NCBI GenBank assembly: GCA_051646285.1
Contig: JBOFCU010000254.1
Coordinates: forward strand, 1 to 10,908
Length of the DNA stretch: 10,908 nucleotides
Direction of reading: 5' to 3'
DNA from: Terrirubrum sp051646285
GTDB taxonomy: Bacteria; Pseudomonadota; Alphaproteobacteria; Rhizobiales; Beijerinckiaceae
A program made the position numbers and the translations under genes. Within the stretch, counting starts at the first letter, position 1, and each line of letters begins with the position of its first letter. Of the stretch, positions 5,778-10,908 are shown in pieces. Below the pieces are notes generated by a model. That model did no database searches and was not told where the DNA came from. It saw nothing but the letters and a program-made list of their open reading frames with translations.

Positions 5778-6542
5778 ATGACGCCCGAAGAACGCAAGGT
5801 TATCGGTGGCATCTTTGACCGTTTACATGATGCGGCCAGTCAGCCCCGGGACCCGGAGGCCGAGCGTTACATTGCGGATCGCATCCGCGAACAGCCCTAT
5901 GCCCCGTATGTGATGGCGCAATCCATTTTCGTGCAGGAGCAGGCGGTTGGCAATTTGAGCGCACAGGTCGAGCAGTTGCAGGCGGAAGTGGCGCAACTGC
6001 GCCAGTATGCCCAGCAGGTGCAATCGCAGCCGCAGCAGCAGGGCGGATTTCTGTCCGGCATTTTCGGCGGTGGCGCCCGTCCGGCAGCCCCTCCGCCGCC
6101 GCGCACGCCATTTGCGCCGCGCGCACCCTTCTCCCGTGATCAGGCACCGCAGGCAGCCCCTGCCGCTGGTCCTTGGGGGGCAGCGGCCCAGCAGCAGGCT
6201 CCCATGGCTGCACAGCAAGCTGGCGCGCCACAGCGTGGCGGCTCCGGCTTTCTGGGGACAGCCCTGACCACAGCGGCCGGCGTTGCCGGTGGTATGGTCG
6301 TTGGCAACATGCTGATGAACGCCTTCAAGGGTGACAGCGCTGGTGCCAATGCCGGTGCGGGTCAATCCGCCAGTGCAAATGATTTTGGCAGCGGTTCCCC
6401 TGCAGGCACCGATTACGCCAGCAATCAGGGTGGCTACGAAGATCCCGGCTATGGCGGGGACAATTCATCCTATCAGGAAGCGGCCTATGAGGATCCGTCC
6501 AGCGGGTTCGATGGCGGCGGTGACGGTGGCGACTGGGCCTGA
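5778..6542 (+). CDS. DUF2076 domain-containing protein
   Basis: 254 residues; the family is named but has no established function. The conserved N-terminal part (1-85) starts MTPEERKVIGGIFDRL, has RDPEAERYI at about 24-32 and a predicted coiled coil at about 52-80 (QVEQLQAEVAQLR). Then come a Gln-rich and Gly-rich linker, a Pro-rich stretch (101-115), a Gly/Ala-rich glycine-zipper-like segment (156-180) that may contact membrane, and an acidic Gly/Ser/Tyr-rich tail. The tail carries two YEDP motifs (220-223, 237-240) and ends GGGDGGDWA. There is no N-terminal signal peptide, so whether it is cytoplasmic or membrane-associated is unclear. The start is set by the ribosome binding site at 5765-5771. 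It faces the L,D-transpeptidase gene across a shared terminator. Family assignment is confident; function is unknown. Confidence 0.88.
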   Translation: MTPEERKVIGGIFDRLHDAASQPRDPEAERYIADRIREQPYAPYVMAQSIFVQEQAVGNLSAQVEQLQAEVAQLRQYAQQVQSQPQQQGGFLSGIFGGGARPAAPPPPRTPFAPRAPFSRDQAPQAAPAAGPWGAAAQQQAPMAAQQAGAPQRGGSGFLGTALTTAAGVAGGMVVGNMLMNAFKGDSAGANAGAGQSASANDFGSGSPAGTDYASNQGGYEDPGYGGDNSSYQEAAYEDPSSGFDGGGDGGDWA

Positions 6543-6566
6543 TCTGCAGCTGTAAATGGTATGAAT

Positions 6567-6604
6567 AAAAAACCCGCCCGGTGCGAACCGGGCGGGTTTT
6601 TCTT
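6567..6604. terminator. Bidirectional terminator between DUF2076 and L,D-transpeptidase genes
   Basis: Stem CCCGCCCGG (6573-6581) with CCGGGCGGG (6588-6596), closed by a T-A pair and a GCGA tetraloop. It is flanked by A6 on the left and T5CTTT on the right, so it can act in both directions and serves two convergent genes. Confidence 0.93.
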
Positions 6605-6636
6605 TGTCAGCCCGCGCCTGAGTTAGGGTCCAGCCC

Positions 6637-7458
6637 CTACATCACGACCACGCGGGTGCCGACCTTTACCCGTTGATAGAGATCGACCACATCATCATTG
6701 ACCATGCGGATGCAGCCAGACGACACCGCTTCGCCAATGGTGTGCGGCTCGTTGGTGCCGTGGATGCGGTAGAGCGATGATCCGAGATACATGGCGCGCG
6801 CACCGAGCGGGTTGTCCTCGCCCCCCTTCATGAAGGTCGGGAGATCCGGGCGGCGCTTCAGCATCTGTGCGGGCGGGCGCCAATCCGGCCATTCCGCCTT
6901 CCGCGTGATGGTTTTGGCGCCAGCCCATTCAAAGCCGGGGCGCCCCACGCCAATGCCATAGCGCATCGCTACGCCATCGGCCTGCACCAGATACAGGAAC
7001 CGGTTCGGCGTATCGATGATGACCGTGCCCGGACTATGCGGCCCCTTGTAACTGACAGTCTGGCGGCGGAATTGCGGATCAATCTCTTTCTGTATGGCGC
7101 GGGCGGGCTCTGCCGGGGTCAAGGCGGCGTAACGCGGGCCGGATGGGCGGCGCTGCTGCCAGACGCCGCCGTTGAGCAACAGAGAATCTGGCGCTGCGGA
7201 AGCCACGGGTTGCGCATGATATGCGGCAACGGCTTGCGGTTCTGGCGCAGAATCAAAGCCGGTTGCGAGCGCTTCGATCAGCCCGCCGCCGAGATTGCGC
7301 GCCGCCCGCATGGTTGTGCGCGCATGCGGTGTCATGACGCCTGTTACAGGCTCGTAGGAGCGGCCAGCGGTCTGGGCCGCAGCCGGAGCGGACAAGGTGG
7401 CAGCGCACAGCAGCGCGCCAATCGCGGCAACCGCAGGATGAAGTCGAAAATGGGACAT
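6637..7458 (-). CDS. Periplasmic L,D-transpeptidase (YkuD domain)
   Basis: L,D-transpeptidases make 3-3 cross-links in peptidoglycan or attach proteins to meso-diaminopimelate. This 273-residue protein has a signal peptide with likely cleavage after Ala-Ala-Ala at 26-28, a variable low-complexity region (30-135), and a C-terminal YkuD domain (about 143-273). The domain begins GTVIIDTPNRFLYLV and contains the catalytic motif HGTN (233-236) through SSGCIRM (246-252), with His233, nucleophile Cys249 and Arg251. All catalytic residues are present. An upstream in-frame TTG at 7500 could extend it by 14 residues, but the ATG at 7458 gives a clean signal peptide, so I prefer it; GGCGAG lies 6 bases before it. 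A 5-bp hairpin (CGGAG/CTCCG, 7492-7505) lies in the leader. It is transcribed opposite to its left neighbours and separated by 225 bases from the flippase gene on its right. It may act on the nearby barrel protein (inference). Confidence 0.95.
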   Translation of the reverse strand: MSHFRLHPAVAAIGALLCAATLSAPAAAQTAGRSYEPVTGVMTPHARTTMRAARNLGGGLIEALATGFDSAPEPQAVAAYHAQPVASAAPDSLLLNGGVWQQRRPSGPRYAALTPAEPARAIQKEIDPQFRRQTVSYKGPHSPGTVIIDTPNRFLYLVQADGVAMRYGIGVGRPGFEWAGAKTITRKAEWPDWRPPAQMLKRRPDLPTFMKGGEDNPLGARAMYLGSSLYRIHGTNEPHTIGEAVSSGCIRMVNDDVVDLYQRVKVGTRVVVM

Positions 7459-7491
7459 GGTGAACTCGCCAATACGCAACACAGGGGAGAG

Positions 7492-7505
7492 CGGAGACAA
7501 CTCCG
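7492..7505 (-). other. Small hairpin in the L,D-transpeptidase leader
   Basis: CGGAG (7492-7496) and CTCCG (7501-7505) are complementary around a 4-base loop, 33 bases upstream of the ATG at 7458. A short stem that could be chance; no regulatory family is recognised. Confidence 0.25.
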
Positions 7506-7683
7506 TATCCCGACGTTAAGCTTACCGCTTCACCACAATGATAAACTTCGCGCGGGAAATGCCGGCTGGCCCTGTCTTTGTGCAGATGTGGTTGACCGTG
7601 CCCTAACGCAAACGGTTAATGAAAGATGATCCAAGCGTCTTGCATCGGGTGATGGCAACGCATACGCGGACCATGATCTGAAT

Positions 7684-9117
7684 TTATGCAGACGTCCGCA
7701 TCTTGCGCCGCGACAGAACATTGGCCAGCAATGTGCGGAGTGATGCAGCATCAGTGGCAAACAGAATGGCGCCATAGACGCAGACGCCCGCGCCGATCAT
7801 CGCAACGAGAACACCAGCGCCCGGTGTCAGGCTGCGCATGGGCCACAGCACCGCCACCATGGCCGCTGTTGCCAGCGCAATAAAAAGCACATCGCGCATA
7901 TTCACACGGATCGGCGCATATACAATGGCAGCAATCGCAATCAGCAGCGCACCGGCGGCATATCCGGCAAGCTGTGCCCATGCGAATGCCAGCGGACCGA
8001 TGCGTGGCGACAGCCACAGGGATACTGCGATATTGACGAGCATCGCACCGGCGGCGGCCAGCACCACCGGCCAGGTCCGGCGCGCGATCTGGAAGGTCGG
8101 GTTCAGCCCATACAAAATCAGCCCGAAGAAAAACAGGGCGAAGGCAAGGATGGCGGAATAATTGGCGAAGTGGCCACGAAAGGCCTGCGGCACAAGTGTT
8201 GCCTCAAACGCGGGCAAGATCATCCAGTAGCCGGCGGCCAGGGGCACAAGCAAAGCCAGCACTTTGGAAAAATTATCGCTCACCTGCTGGCGGCCTTTTT
8301 CGATCCCGTCTTTTTCATCGGCACGCACGGCAAGCTGGAACAACAGAATATCAATCGCAGAGCCGAGCGTGGAAAAAACCCGCTGCCCCATATCGGCAGC
8401 GAGGGCAAACTGGCCTGCTTCCGCATAGCCATAGGAATCAACAATCAGGGCGCGGCTGACGAATGTCATGAACTGATAAAACATATTCGCCAGCATCAGC
8501 GGCATGCCATAGCGCGCGAATTTCTTGATCAGCGTCCAGTCACCCTTGCTTGGTTCTGCACCTTCATCGCGCAGCACATGGCGGATGAGAAACAGGGCCA
8601 ACCCCGAGCTCAAGGCGCTGGCGCACAGCACCGCGATCACATCACTGGTGTAAACCGCCATGCTGATCATCAAAATAAACGCAGCAATATTTTTGACGAT
8701 GACGGCGATGCTGTAGGATTTGTCGAGAAAGCGGGCGCGCGCCAGCGTCATGGAAAAATCAAACAGCGCCATGGTCACACCGGCCGCTGCCGCAGCGCCC
8801 GCAAGCAGCGGCGGAATACGCAGATCGACGCCGAGAAAAACCAGCACGCCCAGCACACCAAACGTGCTGAACGAGGCAATGGAAATCAGCAGATCAAGGG
8901 AAGCGCGCACCTTGGGCTGTTCGGTGCGGATTTTTTCTGAATAAAACCGTGCGGCTGACAGGCGCACCCAGTCAAAGACAATGCTGTTGACCAGAACCGC
9001 AATCGACATGGCAACGGCATACCGGCCAAAATTATCCGGCCCCAGCACCTTGGCCAAAAGCAGCCCGAGCAGGAAATTCAGGCCGGAATTCAGCAGGAAT
9101 ATTGCAAGAATGGTCAT
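7684..9117 (-). CDS. Polysaccharide flippase / Wzx-like membrane transporter (MOP superfamily)
   Basis: This is an integral inner membrane protein of 477 residues that probably flips lipid-linked oligosaccharide units across the membrane during exopolysaccharide or O-antigen synthesis. Hydrophobicity suggests 12-13 helices, at about 4-22, 33-50, 75-97, 101-122, 135-156, 159-179, 204-225, 285-307, 318-338, 347-369, 376-400, 408-427 and 432-454. The LAKVLGPDNFGRYAVAMSIA segment (21-40) after helix 1 is characteristic of this family, as is the long central loop with ADMGQRVFSTLG (241-252). The ATG at 9117 is the only sensible start, because an in-frame TGA (the stop of the gene upstream) lies 30 bases before it, so helix 1 begins almost at the N-terminus. 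Only a weak, distant Shine-Dalgarno is seen. It follows the glycosyltransferase by 30 bases, probably in one transcript. Substrate unknown. Confidence 0.9.
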   Translation of the reverse strand: MTILAIFLLNSGLNFLLGLLLAKVLGPDNFGRYAVAMSIAVLVNSIVFDWVRLSAARFYSEKIRTEQPKVRASLDLLISIASFSTFGVLGVLVFLGVDLRIPPLLAGAAAAAGVTMALFDFSMTLARARFLDKSYSIAVIVKNIAAFILMISMAVYTSDVIAVLCASALSSGLALFLIRHVLRDEGAEPSKGDWTLIKKFARYGMPLMLANMFYQFMTFVSRALIVDSYGYAEAGQFALAADMGQRVFSTLGSAIDILLFQLAVRADEKDGIEKGRQQVSDNFSKVLALLVPLAAGYWMILPAFEATLVPQAFRGHFANYSAILAFALFFFGLILYGLNPTFQIARRTWPVVLAAAGAMLVNIAVSLWLSPRIGPLAFAWAQLAGYAAGALLIAIAAIVYAPIRVNMRDVLFIALATAAMVAVLWPMRSLTPGAGVLVAMIGAGVCVYGAILFATDAASLRTLLANVLSRRKMRTSA

Positions 9118-9147
9118 GACAGATTGCGCATCTCTACCATCATGGCC

Positions 9148-10383
9148 TCAAAAAACCGCTAATTCCGGGGAGGCCGGTGCCATCGCCTGCCGGTAAACCG
9201 CCAGCGTTTCGCCTGTATGGCGCGCCGTCGTCAGCGGGGCCGCCCAGAACCCGTCATAGGCGGCCTGTCCCATCCGTGCAGCAGTGTCTGCATCCCTCAT
9301 CTGTTTCAGAGCCGGCTCCAGTGCCGCTTGCGAGACCTCCGGCAAGAGCAGGCCGTTGTTGCCATCGCGCACAAAGCTGGCAGCGCCGGTGCGCGCGGAA
9401 ACGATGCCTGGCACACCCATGGCCTGCGCTTCGGCGATCACCAGCGGCCCCGGCTCGAACCATAACGACGGAGCGGCCACACAGCGCGCGGCGGCAATGT
9501 GGTCATAAACCGCTTCAGCCGGCTGCCATCCCAGCATCTGCGCATCAGGGTTGGCCTCCAGAATCCCCTGACGCATCGGCCCGTCGCCCAGAAAGCGCAC
9601 CGGCATGCCAACGGCCCGTGCGGCGGCTGCCAGAATGTGCGGTGCCTTTTCACTTTCAAGCCGCCCGACAAACAGCACAGCGTCATTCGCAGCCACTGCG
9701 GCGGCTGGGCGCTGCGGCGCGTCGATCATGTTTGGCACAAGGGCGTGGCGGGCATGGCCCGGCAGGAAGGGTTGGGCGAAGGCCTGCGCGAAGGCCGCCA
9801 CATGCACGACGGTGAGATTGCGGATGGCGGCAAGAGCTGCATCCGTGCGATTTTGGCGGGCGACCCGCACCAGCTTGTGGGCGTACATCCGCCGGTCGCA
9901 ATTGCTGGTGATGCAGGGCAGTCCCATCGGCTTCAGCGTGCAGGGCTGGTTGTGCGGAAAATTGAAATAGGCCCCGTTCGGGCAGAAACTGAAATAGTCA
10001 TGCATCGTCACGCAGACCGGCAGACCGCTTTTCGCCACGGCGTGCACAGCAGCGGGGCTGAAAGCCCGTGTCCAGTGGTGCAGATGGACGAGGGTGTCCG
10101 GTGTGGCCTCGCGCTTGAGAAGGTCCGCCAGCCAACGGCCGGCGGCGCCATTCCAGACGCCTTGCGCTGCCGCCTTGAGCGGGTTGCGGACATTCCAGAT
10201 TTCGGCGGCATCCAACAGGGCAACGCGGATGCCGGGGTGCGCAAGGCTGTCATCCACAGGCCCAACCGTGCAGGCATAGACAACATCGCAGCCAGCTTCC
10301 GCCAGGCCGCGCGCACTGCGGATGGCGATTTTGGCCGCGCCACCATTCACATGGGCGTGGTCGCAAATGATGATAATGCGCAT
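9148..10383 (-). CDS. Glycosyltransferase family 4 protein
   Basis: A GT-B fold retaining glycosyltransferase, presumably cytoplasmic or membrane-associated, adding a sugar to a lipid-linked polysaccharide precursor. The 411 residues begin MRIIIICDHAHVNGGAAKIA, the first Rossmann strand and glycine loop. LFVGRLESEKAPH (237-249) starts the C-terminal donor-binding domain, and the E-x7-E motif is seen as Glu310 and Glu318 in WFEPGPLVIAEAQAMGVPGI. Between the halves are HDYFSFCPNG (128-137) and four cysteines (C134, C148, C157, C162) followed by CDRRMYAHKLVRVARQ, a pattern of one GT4 subgroup. The ATG at 10383 is preferred over an upstream in-frame TTG at 10452, because the fold begins at MRIII; its Shine-Dalgarno is weak. 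It is followed after 30 bases by the flippase and preceded at 87 bases by tadA on the same strand. Donor and acceptor cannot be predicted. Confidence 0.93.
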   Translation of the reverse strand: MRIIIICDHAHVNGGAAKIAIRSARGLAEAGCDVVYACTVGPVDDSLAHPGIRVALLDAAEIWNVRNPLKAAAQGVWNGAAGRWLADLLKREATPDTLVHLHHWTRAFSPAAVHAVAKSGLPVCVTMHDYFSFCPNGAYFNFPHNQPCTLKPMGLPCITSNCDRRMYAHKLVRVARQNRTDAALAAIRNLTVVHVAAFAQAFAQPFLPGHARHALVPNMIDAPQRPAAAVAANDAVLFVGRLESEKAPHILAAAARAVGMPVRFLGDGPMRQGILEANPDAQMLGWQPAEAVYDHIAAARCVAAPSLWFEPGPLVIAEAQAMGVPGIVSARTGAASFVRDGNNGLLLPEVSQAALEPALKQMRDADTAARMGQAAYDGFWAAPLTTARHTGETLAVYRQAMAPASPELAVF

Positions 10384-10470
10384 GGTGGTCCGCAACAGGG
10401 TGGCTCGCCCGCGTCTTAGCCGTTGCGTGTTGACGAAACTTTGCTGCCGCAAGGCCTCTTGCAGACGGGG

Positions 10471-10908
10471 TTAACGGCGTGCTGCGAAAAAATCGCGGAG
10501 CAGGCTGGCGGATTCCTCGGCACGGATGCCGCCATACACTTCTGGCGCGTGGTGACAGGTGGGATTGGCGTAAAACCGCACACCGTTTTCGACTGCCCCG
10601 CCTTTTGGATCGGCCGCAGCAAAATACAGCCGCCGGATGCGCGCAAACGAGATCGCCGCCGCACACATCGGGCAGGGTTCGAGCGTGACATAAAGGTCGC
10701 ATTCCGGCAGCCGCTCCGATTCAACCGCCAGACACGCGGCGCGGATAGCCACGATTTCGGCGTGGGCTGAGGGGTCGTGATCCGCCAGTGTGCGATTGCC
10801 CGCTGTGGCGATGATGCGGCCATGGCGCACGATAACAGCCCCGACCGGCACCTCGCCACGCACAGCCGCTGCCCGCGCCGCATCAAAAGCGGCGGCCCAG
10901 GCCCGTTC
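10471..10908 (-). CDS. tadA: tRNA-specific adenosine deaminase TadA, 5' end beyond the window
   Basis: TadA converts adenosine 34 to inosine in the anticodon of tRNA-Arg(ACG), an essential step in decoding arginine CGN codons. The frame is open to the right edge, giving 145 residues of an expected 150 or so; the GTG at 10863 is internal, since ERAWAAAFDAARAAAV precedes it as the usual first helix. Seen are the RGEVPVGAVIV strand, the zinc and proton-shuttle motif HAE (His codon 10762-10764), and PCPMC (zinc ligands) in TLEPCPMCAAAISFARI. The C-terminal part carries NPTCHHAPEVYGGI in place of the E. coli-type sequence, as is common in rhizobial TadA. All catalytic residues are intact. No terminator is visible before the glycosyltransferase start 87 bases downstream, so read-through into that operon is possible. 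Confidence 0.95.
   Translation of the reverse strand, partial: ERAWAAAFDAARAAAVRGEVPVGAVIVRHGRIIATAGNRTLADHDPSAHAEIVAIRAACLAVESERLPECDLYVTLEPCPMCAAAISFARIRRLYFAAADPKGGAVENGVRFYANPTCHHAPEVYGGIRAEESASLLRDFFAARR

Noticed and set aside
7538..7606. 22-codon plus-strand frame in the gap between the L,D-transpeptidase and flippase genes
   Set aside because: No ribosome binding site, no hydrophobic or conserved pattern; consistent with chance.
7604..7619. TAAC and GTTA arms with TTAA, resembling a CtrA-type or small operator site
   Set aside because: The arms are only four bases and the spacing does not fit TTAA-N7-TTAA; too weak to report as a site.
7640..7670. Imperfect dyad after the flippase stop as a possible terminator
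   Set aside because: The stem needs a two-base bulge and no T tract follows in the minus direction.
8170..8940. 256-codon plus-strand frame inside the flippase gene
   Set aside because: Antisense shadow of a clear membrane protein; its polar His/Gln/Arg-rich translation has no family character.
9499..10419. 306-codon plus-strand frame opposite the glycosyltransferase
   Set aside because: Shadow of a gene with intact GT4 motifs; no start site or protein pattern supports it.
10449..10462. GCAAG/CTTGC hairpin between tadA and the glycosyltransferase
   Set aside because: A 5-bp stem without a T run on either strand; not a credible terminator.

Overview
This window looks like a chromosomal segment of an alphaproteobacterium, probably in the Hyphomicrobiales (Rhizobiales). 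The grounds are: the aa3-type cytochrome oxidase assembly order ctaG-ctaE-DUF983-surf1, an outer membrane barrel whose mature N-terminus begins Ala-Asp-Leu-Pro-Ser-Arg-Lys as in many rhizobial porin-like proteins, a DUF2076 protein, and a TadA of the rhizobial type. The sequence is moderately GC rich with intact, ordinary coding throughout. I see no tRNA, rRNA, IS element, CRISPR array, prophage or attachment site. The genome name cannot be fixed from this window.

Layout. (1) 1-2750, plus strand, respiratory chain biogenesis: the 3' part of ctaG (copper delivery to subunit I), ctaE (cytochrome c oxidase subunit III), a strong terminator, then a DUF983 zinc-ribbon membrane protein overlapping surf1 (oxidase assembly) by four bases. 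(2) 2876-4477, plus strand: a complete type A malate synthase (glyoxylate shunt), flanked on both sides by inverted repeats. (3) 4665-6542, plus strand: an exported outer membrane beta-barrel protein and a DUF2076 protein, each with its own terminator. (4) 6637-7458, minus strand: a periplasmic YkuD-type L,D-transpeptidase, convergent with DUF2076 across a shared bidirectional terminator. (5) 7684-10383, minus strand: a polysaccharide flippase preceded by a family 4 glycosyltransferase, which together look like the edge of a surface polysaccharide locus. (6) 10471-10908, minus strand: tadA (tRNA adenosine deaminase), running off the right edge.

How the parts relate. The left third builds cytochrome oxidase. 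The right two thirds are largely about the envelope. The most attractive link is between the outer membrane barrel, with a predicted mature N-terminus Ala-Asp, and the L,D-transpeptidase 1.1 kb away. Enzymes of this class in Brucella and relatives attach the N-termini of such barrels to peptidoglycan, so this may be a substrate-enzyme pair; that is inference. No stretch over 300 bases lacks a gene. The intergenic gaps hold terminators and several well-formed inverted repeats (552-576, 2774-2808, 4506-4542, 4566-4623), which are the least explained sequence here. I found no clear new multi-gene system; most genes belong to well-known families.
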